Positions 17,450 to 27,101 of a stretch of 64,000 nucleotides of DNA are shown here, piece by piece. This DNA is from Burkholderiales bacterium (GTDB taxonomy: Bacteria > Pseudomonadota > Gammaproteobacteria > Burkholderiales > Casimicrobiaceae). The translations under genes were made by a program, and so were the position numbers. Each line of letters opens with the position of its first letter. The first letter of the stretch is position 1. The notes under the pieces are model-generated. The model did not search any database. It saw only the letters and a list, made by a program, of their open reading frames with translations, and was not told the DNA's origin. The stretch covers positions 310,001 to 374,000 of the forward strand of contig JABTUF010000003.1 of assembly GCA_015075645.1 (NCBI GenBank), written 5' to 3'.

Positions 17450-19348
17450 TCAGCGTTTCGCCTTCTTCGCAGGCTTGCCGAGGAGGTCGTCGACCGACCG
17501 GCGCGCCTGGTCGATCGCGGCGTGCGCATAGGGTTCCCAGTTCGCATCGGCGTTCGCGAACGCGATGCGTCCGGCGCGCCTGCGGGCGCGTTCGGGCACC
17601 TTGCCGCCATCGCCGTCGTCGCCGTCGAGCACGGAACCCGAGTACGAATAGCCGTGGCCCCATCGATTCACCGTGATCGCGACGATGTCGCGACGGGCGT
17701 CGAAGCCGCCGGGGCCGACCATCCGCGCGAGTTCGTCGCGCGCCTGGTTCTCGAAAGCCTCGAACGGCATCGCGTAGAGCTGCGCGCGCTGCGCGCGCAG
17801 CCGCGTGCGCAGGTCGATTCCCGTCCCACGAATCGCGGGCACGTGGACCATGTGCAGCACCATCGGCTCGTCGGGCCCGCGCGCGAAGCGGTAGTCGCCC
17901 ATGCTCACCGGATAGTCGAGCTTCACGCGCGAGTAGAAGCCCATCGGGTTCGAAATCTCGTGCACGCCGCGCGCGACCCAGGACTTCCAGTTCCGCACGA
18001 CGACCTTCACGTAGACGAGCGGCGCCTTGACGTTCGCCGACAGCGCATCGCGCTGCCGCTTCGGCAGGTCGCGTGCAAGGTAGGGGATCATCATGTGGTA
18101 GCCGGCGAGGATGGCGGCGCCCGCGCGCACGCGCACGAGCCTGCCGTCGCGCACATAGCCCAGGTCGACGCCGCCGTCGCGGTTGCGCACCGCGACGACC
18201 GTGCTGTCGAGACGAAGCCGCGTCTTCGCGCCCGTCTGGTCGAGCTTGTCGTAGTCGAAACGCGCGGTGACGATGTCGTCCATCGTCGAGCCGGGCGCGA
18301 CACCGGGCACCAGCCGTCGCACCATCAGCCGCGCGAGCGATGCGTTGCCGTCGGGGAAGTGGTGGATGTAGGGTTCCTCCATCTCCTTCTTCGCGTCCTC
18401 GTCGCGTTCGACACCGACGCCGAGGAAGCCGGGATAGCCGGTGTCGAACGCCTCGCGCGCCGAGACCGCGTCGGTGCCGACCGCGAAGAAATCGAGCGTG
18501 CGGCCGTAGAACACGTCCGCGGCCCGTTCATCGAGTCCCCAGTGGCGGATGAGCCAGTCCCGGTAGCTGATCCGGTCGAGATAGGCTTCCTTCTCCGCAA
18601 CGCTTTTGCCGGCGAGCGGGTCGCGTTTCGAGGTCCACATTTCGACGAGCTTCGCGCGCGAGTCCGGCGGCAGCGGGAAATCGGCGACGAACACCTCGAC
18701 CGGCCGCGCGTTCATCCGGTCGGGCGGAATGTCATCGGCGACCATGCGCATCGGATCGCCGGTCACGAGCGTGTCTGCCCCGAACGCCTCGCGCGTGAAG
18801 AACACGCCGCGCGAGAGACCGAGCGACGGGTAGAGCTTGCGGTCGAACGCGGTTTCGAAGCGCGCGAGGTCCACGCCGAGGTCGGCGATGAACGCGCGCG
18901 CCTCGTCGCTCCACAGCGTGGAGGGCGACTGCAGCGATTCGCTGCCGCCGTACCCGAGAAGCAGCCGGCCGTCGACGCGAAACTCGTTGCGCCGTGCGTG
19001 GCCGCCGAAGTCGGGGTGGTTGTCGAGGATCAGGATGCGCGCGTTCGGGCGCCGCGACCGCCAGTAGGTAGCCGCTGCGAGACCCGAGATGCCGGCGCCC
19101 ACGACGACAAGGTCCGCGGACTCGCTCGCCTTGACCCGGTCGAGGTCGTAGCGCTTGCCGTCGCGCATCGCGTGCGCGACTTCGTAGGAACCCGGATCGC
19201 TGCCGCGAAAACCGGTCTCCGCGGGCGGGTAGGCAGCGCTGGCGTCGCGTACGCCGAGGAGCACGGAAGGCGCGAGGCCGGCGGCGATGGCGACCGCCAT
19301 GCCGTTCAGGAAATCGCGCCGGGTGACGCCGTCGTCGCTTTCGGCCAT
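17450..19348 (-). CDS. Tat-exported FAD-dependent oxidoreductase, spermidine dehydrogenase-like
   Basis: 632 aa. Starts with a clear Tat signal (TRRDFLNGMAVAIAAGLAPSV). The FAD dinucleotide-binding motif VVVGAGISGLAAATYWR is followed by ILDNHPDFGGHARRNEF, and the C-terminal AITVNRWGHGYSYSGS and YAHAAIDQARRSV complete an amine-oxidase-like flavoprotein. The layout resembles periplasmic spermidine dehydrogenases of pseudomonads (from memory of that family), which oxidise polyamines, but the substrate here is inferred. Preceded by a terminator-like hairpin and divergent from an SDR gene. Confidence 0.7.
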   Translation of the reverse strand: MAESDDGVTRRDFLNGMAVAIAAGLAPSVLLGVRDASAAYPPAETGFRGSDPGSYEVAHAMRDGKRYDLDRVKASESADLVVVGAGISGLAAATYWRSRRPNARILILDNHPDFGGHARRNEFRVDGRLLLGYGGSESLQSPSTLWSDEARAFIADLGVDLARFETAFDRKLYPSLGLSRGVFFTREAFGADTLVTGDPMRMVADDIPPDRMNARPVEVFVADFPLPPDSRAKLVEMWTSKRDPLAGKSVAEKEAYLDRISYRDWLIRHWGLDERAADVFYGRTLDFFAVGTDAVSAREAFDTGYPGFLGVGVERDEDAKKEMEEPYIHHFPDGNASLARLMVRRLVPGVAPGSTMDDIVTARFDYDKLDQTGAKTRLRLDSTVVAVRNRDGGVDLGYVRDGRLVRVRAGAAILAGYHMMIPYLARDLPKRQRDALSANVKAPLVYVKVVVRNWKSWVARGVHEISNPMGFYSRVKLDYPVSMGDYRFARGPDEPMVLHMVHVPAIRGTGIDLRTRLRAQRAQLYAMPFEAFENQARDELARMVGPGGFDARRDIVAITVNRWGHGYSYSGSVLDGDDGDGGKVPERARRRAGRIAFANADANWEPYAHAAIDQARRSVDDLLGKPAKKAKR

Positions 19349-19394
19349 GCGCGATGGTACTGCGTCGGGTGCGAGCGTTGGAATCCGGGAGGGC

Positions 19395-19423
19395 AAAAGA
19401 AGCCCCCGCGTTGGCGCAGGGGC
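19395..19423 (-). terminator. Terminator-like hairpin in the divergent spacer
   Basis: GCCCCCGCG (19402-19410), loop TTGG, CGCAGGGGC (19415-19423) form a 9-base stem with one mismatch. Read leftward it is followed by CTTCTTTT, giving an intrinsic-terminator shape. It sits 47 bases upstream of the flavoprotein start, where no annotated gene ends, so it may terminate a short leader or small RNA. Confidence 0.45.
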
Positions 19424-19592
19424 GAGGGAGGGGGATTTCGTCGGCCGGAACGTTGCGCGCATCCGGCCGTTCACAGCGTCGCGGCCGCGCCTCCCGGCTT
19501 CAACGCGATTATTCGCCCAACCTTCGCGGTCGTGCCGGGTTCGGGATGCCCGGTGCGTCGGCTTGGTACCATGGCGTCCACGGAGGACCACG

Positions 19593-20339
19593 ATGAATCG
19601 ACTGGATTTCGAAGGCCGCACGGCGGTCGTCACCGGGGGCGCGGCCGGGATCGGCCTCGCGGTTGCGAAGCGTCTCGCGCTGTCGGGCGCCCGCGTCGCG
19701 CTCTGGGATCTCGACGCGCAGGCGCTGGTCGCCGCCGCGGCGTCGCTCGGCCACGGCGCCGTGACCCACGCGTTCGACGTCGCGGATCCGCACGCGGTCG
19801 AGCGCGCGGCGGAGGCCACCGCGCACGCGTTCGGCCGCATCGACGCTCTGGTCTGCTCGGCCGGCGTCGCCGGTCCGAACCACACGGTCTGGGAGTATCC
19901 GGTCGACGCCTGGCAGCGCGTGTTCGACATCAACGTGCACGGCGTCTTCTACTGCAACCGCGCGGCGGTGCCCGCGATGCTGAAGCACGACTACGGCCGC
20001 ATCGTCAACATCGCGTCGATCGCCGGCAAGGAGGGCAATCCGAACGCGTCGGCCTACAGCGCGTCGAAGTCGGCGGTGATCGGGCTCACCAAGTCGCTCG
20101 GCAAGGAACTCGCGAAGACCGGCATCCGCGTCAACTGCGTGACGCCCGCGGCGGTGCGCACCGCGATCTTCGACCAGATGTCGCAGCAGCACATCGACTT
20201 CATGCTGTCGAAGATTCCGATGGGACGCTTCGGCACCGTCGACGAGATCGCCGCGATGGTGTGCTGGCTCGCGAGCGAGGACTGCTCGTTCTCGACCGGG
20301 GCGGTGTTCGACCTCTCGGGCGGGCGGGCGACGTACTGA
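19593..20339 (+). CDS. Short-chain dehydrogenase/reductase (SDR), FabG-like
   Basis: 248 aa, classical SDR length. NAD(P)-binding TGGAAGIG, the structural CSAGVAG (NNAG equivalent), catalytic Ser-Tyr-Lys with YSASK, and the post-catalytic VNCVTPAAVRT are all present. An Asp-rich turn after strand 2 (ALWDLD) hints at NAD rather than NADP. Substrate unknown. A strong GGAGGA ribosome site precedes ATG 19593. An acyl-CoA ligase follows 54 bases later in the same direction, suggesting a two-gene pathway on a hydroxy/oxo-acid or its CoA ester. Confidence 0.85.
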   Translation: MNRLDFEGRTAVVTGGAAGIGLAVAKRLALSGARVALWDLDAQALVAAAASLGHGAVTHAFDVADPHAVERAAEATAHAFGRIDALVCSAGVAGPNHTVWEYPVDAWQRVFDINVHGVFYCNRAAVPAMLKHDYGRIVNIASIAGKEGNPNASAYSASKSAVIGLTKSLGKELAKTGIRVNCVTPAAVRTAIFDQMSQQHIDFMLSKIPMGRFGTVDEIAAMVCWLASEDCSFSTGAVFDLSGGRATY

Positions 20340-20393
20340 CCGCACCGCAGCCCGGCCGGTGCGGCACGCGCGGACGGGGCGAGCACAGCGCCG

Positions 20394-21962
20394 ATGAATG
20401 CGCGGTCGCCGCAACGCAACGTCGCCTCGCTCCTCGCACGGTCCGCGAGCCTCTGGCCGGCGCTCCCCGCGATCGCACAGGGCGGTCGCGTCCTGCACGA
20501 CTACGCGAGTTTCGCGTCGCGCGTCGCGCGCCAGGCAGCGGCGATGCGCACATCGGGGCTCGCGCCCGGCGACCGAGTCGCGCTCGTGGCGAAGAACCAT
20601 CCCGCGACGCTCGAAGCGATGTTCGCGTGCTGGTGGGCGGGTCTCGTGGCGGTGCCGGTGAACGCCAAGCTGCACCCGAGGGAACTCGCGTGGGTGCTCG
20701 ACGACTGCGGGGCACGTTGGGCGTTCGTCGATGCCGACTGGCACGCGTCGCTGGGCGGACTCTCGCTCGCAACGCTCGAACGCGCGATCGTCGTCGGCGG
20801 GCGCGATCAAGATGCGCTCGCCGACGATGCGCCCGCGCCGCTCGCGGCGGCCGACTCGGACGATCCGGCGTGGCTCTTCTACACGAGCGGCACGACCGGC
20901 CGGCCGAAGGGCGTGGAGATCACGCACGCGAACCTCGTCGCGATGACCTCCTGCTTCCTCGCGGATGTCGAGGCGATCGCGCCGGGCGATGCGATCGTCC
21001 ACGCGGCGCCGCTGTCGCACGGGTCCGGCCTGTACGCGGTGCCGCACGTGGCGCGCGCGGCGGTCAACGTCGTGCCGGAGTCGGGCGGATTCGACCCTGC
21101 CGAAGTGATCGACCTGGCAGCGCACTGGAATCGCTCGCTCCTCTTCGCCGCGCCGACGATGGTGAAGCGCCTCGTCGCCTCGCCCTCGCTCGCCGACGCG
21201 CGGCTCGACCGATTGAAGGCGATCGTCTACGGCGGCGGCCCGATGTACGTCGAGGACGCGAAGGCCGCGTTCGCGGCTCTGGGGCCGCGGCTCGCGCAGA
21301 TCTACGGACAGGGCGAGTCGCCGATGACCATCACGGCGATGGACCGGCACGCGATCGCCGACGCGGTCGCCCGCGGCGACGACGCGCGATTGGGATCGGT
21401 GGGCGTCGCGCAGACCGGCATCGAGGTCGTCGTCGATGCTCCCGGGGACGAGCCGGGCGAGGTGCTGGTGCGCGGCGCGACGGTGATGCGCGGCTATTGG
21501 CAGAACCCCGAAGCGAGCGCGCGCACGCTCGCCGGAGGCTGGCTCCACACCGGCGACGTCGGGGTCCTCGACGCGCAGGGGTTCCTCACGCTCAAGGACC
21601 GCAGCAAGGATCTCATCATCAGCGGCGGCTCGAACATCTATCCGCGCGAGGTCGAGGAAGTGCTGCTGCGCCATCCCGACGTGGCGGAGGTCGCGGTCAT
21701 CGGGCGGCGGCATCCCGAGTGGGGCGAGGAAGTCCTGGCGTGCGTCGTGCCGCGGTCCGCGCTCGCCGGTGCGGGTGAGCGGGGGCGGTTCGAGGCCGCG
21801 CTCGACGCGCATTGCCTCGCCGAGATCGCGCGGTTCAAGCGGCCGCGCGCCTACGCGATCGTCCCTGAATTGCCGAAGAACGCCGCCGGCAAGGTGCTGA
21901 AGTCGGCGTTGCGCGAATCGCTGGGGTCAGCGCCCGCGGCGCAATCCGATCGCCAGGACTGA
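20394..21962 (+). CDS. Acyl-CoA synthetase (class I AMP-dependent ligase)
   Basis: 522 aa, standard length. Motif A5-type loop FYTSGTTGRPKGVEITHAN, the IYGQGESPM segment, GWLHTGDVG, the hinge LKDRSKDLIISGGSNIYP and the C-terminal catalytic Lys in KNAAGKVLKS are all visible. It makes an acyl- or aryl-CoA from an acid via the adenylate; specificity cannot be read from sequence alone. It follows an SDR gene, and its last 36 bases overlap the end of the convergent MFS gene. Confidence 0.88.
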   Translation: MNARSPQRNVASLLARSASLWPALPAIAQGGRVLHDYASFASRVARQAAAMRTSGLAPGDRVALVAKNHPATLEAMFACWWAGLVAVPVNAKLHPRELAWVLDDCGARWAFVDADWHASLGGLSLATLERAIVVGGRDQDALADDAPAPLAAADSDDPAWLFYTSGTTGRPKGVEITHANLVAMTSCFLADVEAIAPGDAIVHAAPLSHGSGLYAVPHVARAAVNVVPESGGFDPAEVIDLAAHWNRSLLFAAPTMVKRLVASPSLADARLDRLKAIVYGGGPMYVEDAKAAFAALGPRLAQIYGQGESPMTITAMDRHAIADAVARGDDARLGSVGVAQTGIEVVVDAPGDEPGEVLVRGATVMRGYWQNPEASARTLAGGWLHTGDVGVLDAQGFLTLKDRSKDLIISGGSNIYPREVEEVLLRHPDVAEVAVIGRRHPEWGEEVLACVVPRSALAGAGERGRFEAALDAHCLAEIARFKRPRAYAIVPELPKNAAGKVLKSALRESLGSAPAAQSDRQD

Positions 21963-23114
21963 CGCCGCCGCGGCCGTCGCCGCGGCCAATGCGAAGGTGC
22001 TCGATGTGCCGAACCGTTCGGCGAGCGTGCCCGCGACCGCCATGCCGGTGCCGATGCCGATCACGATCGCCGTCGTCGACCACGTGAAGGCCTCGGTGGC
22101 GTATTCGGGCGGCGCGAACTCGGCCACGAGGAGCGACACCATCGTCATCGCGGGCGCGATCAGGACGCCCGCGACCGCCGCCACGACGGCGAGCAGCCAC
22201 GGGTCGGTGATCGGGACGTGCACGACGAGGCCGACGGCGAACAACGCCATCGCGACGGGCACCTGGCGCGCGAGCGGCACGCGCAGGTGCAACCCGCCGT
22301 AGACCGCACCGCCGACCGCGCTGCCGATCGAGCAGATCGCGAGCAATGCCGGGCCCCACGCGTCGGCTCCGGCAGCCCGCCCGAACGCGGGATAGGCGAC
22401 TTCGATCGTGCCGAACGCCACGGTGAACACGAACGTCGCCGCATAGAGCATGAGGAGCCTGCGGTCGCGCAGCGGGCCGAGCAGGTGCCGTTCGGCCGGC
22501 CGGCTCGACCGCCACCACTCGAGGCCGCCCGACGAGAACATGATCGGCACCGCCGCGGCGGCGCATGCCACCGCGAGCGCGAGCGGACCGCCGGGCGTGC
22601 CCGCGGCCACGGCGATCGCGATCAGCGCGGGACCGATCGTGTAGGCGAGTTCGAGCGCCACCGCGTCGATCGCGAACGCGGTCTGGCGCAGCACGGGATC
22701 GTCGAGGCGCATCCGCCACAGCGTGCGGATCAGCACGGTGAGCGGCGGCGTGAACGCGCCGGCTGCGATCGCGCACACGAGGATCGCGGACTTCGAGAGG
22801 CCGAGCGGCCCGGCGGCGAGCACCGCCACGAGCGCGAGCGGGCTCACGATGCCGCAGGCGACGAGCACGCCGCGCGGGCCGCGACGGTCGATGAGCCGGC
22901 CGAGCAACGGCGCCGTCGCCGCCATCGCCACGAACTGGGCGCCGACGATGCTGCCCGCGTAGGCGATCGAGCCGGTCAGCTCGCGCAGGTGCAGCAGCAT
23001 GCCGAGGCCCACGGTGCCGATCGGCAGGCGCATCGGCAGCGAGAGCGCGAGGAAGGCAGCCGCGCCCGGGGTCGCGGCGAGCGCGGCATAGCGCGTGCGT
23101 AGCGTGCTCAGCAT
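21927..23114 (-). CDS. MFS transporter (drug/metabolite efflux type)
   Basis: 395 aa with about twelve hydrophobic segments and the loop 2-3 signature region LLGRLIDRRGPRGVLV, as in proton-driven MFS exporters. No substrate-specific features are recognised. It begins with MLSTLRTRYAALAATPGAAAF, giving an N-terminus inside the cell. Its 3' end overlaps the convergent ligase gene by 36 bases, and upstream lies dnaE in the same direction, 73 bases away. Confidence 0.8.
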   Translation of the reverse strand: MLSTLRTRYAALAATPGAAAFLALSLPMRLPIGTVGLGMLLHLRELTGSIAYAGSIVGAQFVAMAATAPLLGRLIDRRGPRGVLVACGIVSPLALVAVLAAGPLGLSKSAILVCAIAAGAFTPPLTVLIRTLWRMRLDDPVLRQTAFAIDAVALELAYTIGPALIAIAVAAGTPGGPLALAVACAAAAVPIMFSSGGLEWWRSSRPAERHLLGPLRDRRLLMLYAATFVFTVAFGTIEVAYPAFGRAAGADAWGPALLAICSIGSAVGGAVYGGLHLRVPLARQVPVAMALFAVGLVVHVPITDPWLLAVVAAVAGVLIAPAMTMVSLLVAEFAPPEYATEAFTWSTTAIVIGIGTGMAVAGTLAERFGTSSTFALAAATAAAASVLAIGLRRGR

Positions 23115-23187
23115 GCTTCAGGGCGCGACGCGCGGGAACGGCGGATCGAGCGTCGCCGGCGGCGCGCCGGCCCCGCGTCGCGCGCGA

Positions 23188-26100
23188 TCAATACTGGACC
23201 GTCACGTTCTGCGGCGCGAGCCAGTCGGCCAGCCGGGCGATGAGCGCCTCGTCGGGCGTCACGCGCCAGTCGTCGGGGAGATCGAGGTCGCCCTCCGACG
23301 CGTTGCCCGCGTAGTGCACGAGGACCGGCAATCCGCCGGCCTTGAACGGCGCGAGGATGGACTCGAGGCGCTCGACGGTCGCGTTCCCGTTGCACGAGAG
23401 CCTGAGCTTCCGGCCCCAGCGCTTGCGTACCGCGGGGAGGTCGAACACCTGCTCGGCGAGGATGCGGAGACCGGTGACCTCGCCGTCCTCGGCCATGCGC
23501 TGCGTGACCTTGACCTCGATGACGACGAGCGCGTCCTCGCGCAGGAGCGCGCGCGCCTGCTCGTAGGCTTCGTTGAAGACGACGACCTCCTGCGAGCCCT
23601 TGCCGTCGTCGAGCGTGACGAACGCGATCTTGCCCTTGCGCCCCGACTGGGTGCGCTGCGCCGTGACGACGCCGGCGATCAGGTAGCGCTCGGCACGCGG
23701 CGCGACGTCCGGCAGCGCGGTGCGCACCAGCGGCGCGAGTTCGGCGGCGTAGGCGGCGTACGGGTGCCCGGACAGGTAGAAGCCGAGCGCCGTCTTCTCG
23801 TGCTGCAACCGCTCGGCGTCGCTCCACTCGCGCGTCTCCACCAGCACCGGCGCGGGGGCGGCGACCTCGCCGCCGAAGAGCGACGACTGCGCGGCCTGCG
23901 CCTGCGCACGCTCGGCCTCCTGCATGGCGTTGGCGACCGACGCGAAGAGCGTCGCGCGCCTCGCGTCGATCGCGTCGAACGCGCCGGCCTTGACGAGCGC
24001 TTCGAGCACGCGACGGTTGACGAGGCGCTTGTCGACCCGTGCGGCGAGGTCCGCGAGGCCGCGGAAGGCGCCGCCCGCCTCGCGCGCCGCGACGATCGAG
24101 GCGACAGCCTGCTCGCCGGTGCCCTTGATGCCGCCCAATCCATAGCGGATGCGCTTCGCGTCGACCGGTTCGAAGCGCCAGAGCGACGCGTTGACGTCGG
24201 GCGGCAGCACCTCGAGCCCCATCGCGAGCGCGTCGTCGCGGAGCGCGCGCACCTTGTCGGTGTCGTCCATCACGAGCGAGAGGTTCGCCGCCATGAACGC
24301 CGCCGGGTGGTGCACCTTGAGCCACGCGGTCTGGTAGGCGACGAGCGCGTAGGCCGCGGAGTGCGACTTGTTGAAGCCGTAGCCCGCGAACTTCTCCATC
24401 AGGTCGAAGAGTTGCACCGCCTTCGCGCGCGCGAGGCCGTTCTTCTCGGCGCCCGCGACGAACACGTCGCGGTGCTTCGCCATCTCCTCGGGCTTCTTCT
24501 TGCCCATCGCGCGGCGCAGGAGGTCGGCGCCGCCCAGCGTGTAGCCGCCGATCACCTGCGCGATCTGCATCACCTGTTCCTGGTAGACCATGACGCCGTA
24601 GGTCGACCCGAGGATAGGCTCGAGGCGGCGGTCCACGTAGTCGGCGCGCGCGCGACCGTTCTTGCGCTCGACGTAATCGGGGATCAGGTCCATCGGCCCC
24701 GGGCGGTAGAGCGCGTTCAGCGCGATCAGGTCGTCGAGGCGGTCCGGCTTCGCCTGCTTGAGGAGGTCGCGCATCCCGCGCGATTCGAACTGGAACACCG
24801 CCGAGGTCTGCGCCTGCTGGAACAGCTTGTAGGTGGCCGGATCGTCGAGCGGAATGTCGTCGAGCGCGAGCGTCGAGGACGGGTCGAGCTTGCGCACGTA
24901 CTCGAGCGTGCGCGCGAGGATCGTGAGCGTCGTGAGCCCGAGGAAGTCGAACTTGACGAGACCGATCGCCTCGACGTCGTCCTTGTCGAACTGCGATACC
25001 GCGGCCTCGGCGCCCGACGGCGCATAGAGCGGGCAGAAGTCGGTGAGCTGCCCCGGGGCGATCAGCACGCCGCCCGCGTGCATGCCGACGTTGCGCGTGA
25101 GACCCTCGAGCGATTCGGCGAGCGCGAGGAGTTCGCGCACCTCCTCCTCGTTGGACTCTCGCTCCGCGAGGAGCGGCTCCATCTCGCGCGCCTGCTTCAG
25201 CGTGATGAGCTTGCCCGGCTGGAACGGGATCAGCTTCGCGAGGCCGTCGCAGAACAGGTACGGGAGGTCGAGCACGCGGCCGACGTCGCGCACCGCGGCC
25301 TTGGCGGCCATCGTGCCGAAGGTCGCGATCTGCGACACCGACGCGGCGCCGTACTTCGCGCGCACGTAGTCGATCACGCGGTCGCGGCCGTCCTGGCAGA
25401 AGTCGATGTCGAAGTCCGGCATCGACACGCGCTCGGGGTTGAGGAATCGCTCGAACAGCAGCTGGTAGCGGAGCGGATCGAGGTCGGTGATGCCGAGGCT
25501 GTAGGCGACGAGCGAGCCGGCGCCCGACCCGCGCCCCGGTCCGACCGGCACGTCGTGGGTCTTCGCCCAGTTGATGAAGTCCGCGACGATCAGGAAGTAG
25601 CCGGCGAAGCCCATCTGCACGATGGTCTTCGTCTCGAACGAGAGCCGCTCGACGTACGCGTCGCGCGCCTTCATGCGCGCGGCCTCGTCGGGATAGAGCT
25701 GCGCGAGGCGGCGTTCGAGCCCGGCCGCGGCCTCGCGCTCCAGGTGTTCGTCGAGCGTGACGCCCGGCGGCGTCGGGAACGCGGGCAGGTGCGGCTTGCC
25801 GAGCGGGATCGTCAGGTTGCAGCGCTGCGCGATCGCGACGCTGTTGGCGAGCGCTTCGGGCAGATCGGCGAACTTCTCCGCCATCTCGCGTTGCGTGAGG
25901 AAGTATTGTTGCGGCGTGAAGGCGCGCGGCCGCCGCGGGTCGGACAGCACGTGCCCCTCGGCGATGCACACGCGCGCCTCGTGCGCGCGGAAGTCCTCCG
26001 CCCGCAGGAACTGCACCGGGTGGGTCGCGACGACCGGCAGGGCGGCGGTGGCCGCGAGCCGGACGACGGCGTCGACCAGCGCATCGTCGTCGGGGTGTCC

Positions 26101-26619
26101 CGCGCGTTGCACTTCGAGGCAGGCGCGATCCGGGAAGCGCCGCGCCCACGCCTGCGCGGCGGCCTTCGCCGCCGCGGTGTTTCCCTGCAGCAGCGCCGCG
26201 CCGACGTCGCTCTCGCGCGCTCCTGCGAGGACGATGAGGCCCTCGGTGCCTTCGTCGAACCACGCCGGGTCGATCTCGGCGCGTCCGCGGTGGCGGTTCC
26301 CCAGATGCGCGCGCGTGAGCCATTCGCACAGCCTCAGATAGCCGGCGCGGTCGGCGGCGAGCAGCAGCGCACGGTGCGGGGCGTCGCGCTCGGCCGCATG
26401 GGTGATCCAGGCGTCGCAGCCGGCGATCGGCTTCACGCCGGCGTCGCGGGCCGCGGTGTAGAACTTGACCAGGCCGAACAGGTTCGCGAGGTCGGTCTGC
26501 GCCAACGCCGGCATGTGGTCGTCCGCCGCGGCGCGCACCGCATCGTCGATGCGCACCGTCCCGTCGGCGATCGAGTACTCGCCGTGCATCCGGAGGTGGA
26601 CGAACGTGGGGACGGACAT
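23188..26619 (-). CDS. dnaE: DnaE, DNA polymerase III alpha subunit
   Basis: 1143 aa, normal for DnaE1-type replicative polymerase. N-terminal PHP domain (FVHLRMHGEYSIADG), polymerase palm with the catalytic acidic motif MPDFDIDFCQDGRD, GPGRGSGAGSLVAYSLGITDLDP, the finger motif GYGFNKSHSAAYALVAYQTAWLK, a tandem HhH and an OB domain (GVVTAQRTQSGRKGKIAFVTLDD) near the C-terminus. It is the chromosome-replicating polymerase. The gene ends VTVQY and is divergent from a small lipoprotein gene. No truncation or frameshift was seen. Confidence 0.97.
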   Translation of the reverse strand: MSVPTFVHLRMHGEYSIADGTVRIDDAVRAAADDHMPALAQTDLANLFGLVKFYTAARDAGVKPIAGCDAWITHAAERDAPHRALLLAADRAGYLRLCEWLTRAHLGNRHRGRAEIDPAWFDEGTEGLIVLAGARESDVGAALLQGNTAAAKAAAQAWARRFPDRACLEVQRAGHPDDDALVDAVVRLAATAALPVVATHPVQFLRAEDFRAHEARVCIAEGHVLSDPRRPRAFTPQQYFLTQREMAEKFADLPEALANSVAIAQRCNLTIPLGKPHLPAFPTPPGVTLDEHLEREAAAGLERRLAQLYPDEAARMKARDAYVERLSFETKTIVQMGFAGYFLIVADFINWAKTHDVPVGPGRGSGAGSLVAYSLGITDLDPLRYQLLFERFLNPERVSMPDFDIDFCQDGRDRVIDYVRAKYGAASVSQIATFGTMAAKAAVRDVGRVLDLPYLFCDGLAKLIPFQPGKLITLKQAREMEPLLAERESNEEEVRELLALAESLEGLTRNVGMHAGGVLIAPGQLTDFCPLYAPSGAEAAVSQFDKDDVEAIGLVKFDFLGLTTLTILARTLEYVRKLDPSSTLALDDIPLDDPATYKLFQQAQTSAVFQFESRGMRDLLKQAKPDRLDDLIALNALYRPGPMDLIPDYVERKNGRARADYVDRRLEPILGSTYGVMVYQEQVMQIAQVIGGYTLGGADLLRRAMGKKKPEEMAKHRDVFVAGAEKNGLARAKAVQLFDLMEKFAGYGFNKSHSAAYALVAYQTAWLKVHHPAAFMAANLSLVMDDTDKVRALRDDALAMGLEVLPPDVNASLWRFEPVDAKRIRYGLGGIKGTGEQAVASIVAAREAGGAFRGLADLAARVDKRLVNRRVLEALVKAGAFDAIDARRATLFASVANAMQEAERAQAQAAQSSLFGGEVAAPAPVLVETREWSDAERLQHEKTALGFYLSGHPYAAYAAELAPLVRTALPDVAPRAERYLIAGVVTAQRTQSGRKGKIAFVTLDDGKGSQEVVVFNEAYEQARALLREDALVVIEVKVTQRMAEDGEVTGLRILAEQVFDLPAVRKRWGRKLRLSCNGNATVERLESILAPFKAGGLPVLVHYAGNASEGDLDLPDDWRVTPDEALIARLADWLAPQNVTVQY

Positions 26620-26764
26620 GGTCGAAGTGTACCGATCCGGCGCGGGCCGCGGCGGGGCGACGGCGCGCGGCGCGAACTACCGGCCCTTCGCCCGATTCGG
26701 TACACTCGAATTTTACCGCGCCGTGCCACCACCGTGGCGGGCGACGGTTCGGACAATCACCCGA

Positions 26765-27082
26765 ATGTTCACCCTGCCGCGCCTCGTCGCCGGACTTCCG
26801 CTCGTGCTCCTCGTCGCGGGCTGCGCCACGACCGCACCCGCGCCGGAGCCGCGAGCGCCGACGCCCCCCGCGGTGCCGAGCGCACCTCCTCTGCCGCGCA
26901 CCGCGGAGCCGCCGCCGCCGCCGGTCAACCTGTCCGGATTCCCGCTGCCCTATCGACAGGGTTACGCGGACGGCTGCGCGAGCGCGACCGGACCGCAGCG
27001 GCGCGACGCGCAGCGCTACGGGCAGGACGCGAACTATCGGACCGGCTGGCTGGACGGCGCGAGCCTCTGCAAGAAGCGCTGA
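26765..27082 (+). CDS. Small proline-rich lipoprotein, function unknown
   Basis: 105 aa. A lipoprotein signal ends in the lipobox LLVAGC, so Cys20 would be acylated. A Pro/Ala-rich linker (about 22-55) leads to a short conserved-looking domain YRQGYADGCASA...YGQDANYRTGWLDGASLC with two Cys. I know similar short 'Y-x-x-G-Y-x-D-G-C' lipoproteins but no function. Located between dnaE (divergent) and a hydrolase gene 19 bases downstream. Confidence 0.75.
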   Translation: MFTLPRLVAGLPLVLLVAGCATTAPAPEPRAPTPPAVPSAPPLPRTAEPPPPPVNLSGFPLPYRQGYADGCASATGPQRRDAQRYGQDANYRTGWLDGASLCKKR

Positions 27083-27101
27083 TGCGATCGCCGGGGCAGG
27101 G

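Noticed and set aside
17522..21778. A 1418-codon open frame on the + strand spanning several genes
   Set aside because: It lies antisense to the flavoprotein and out of frame with the SDR and ligase; the product is Arg/Ala/Gly-rich with no domain. In DNA this GC-rich, stop codons are rare in shadow frames.
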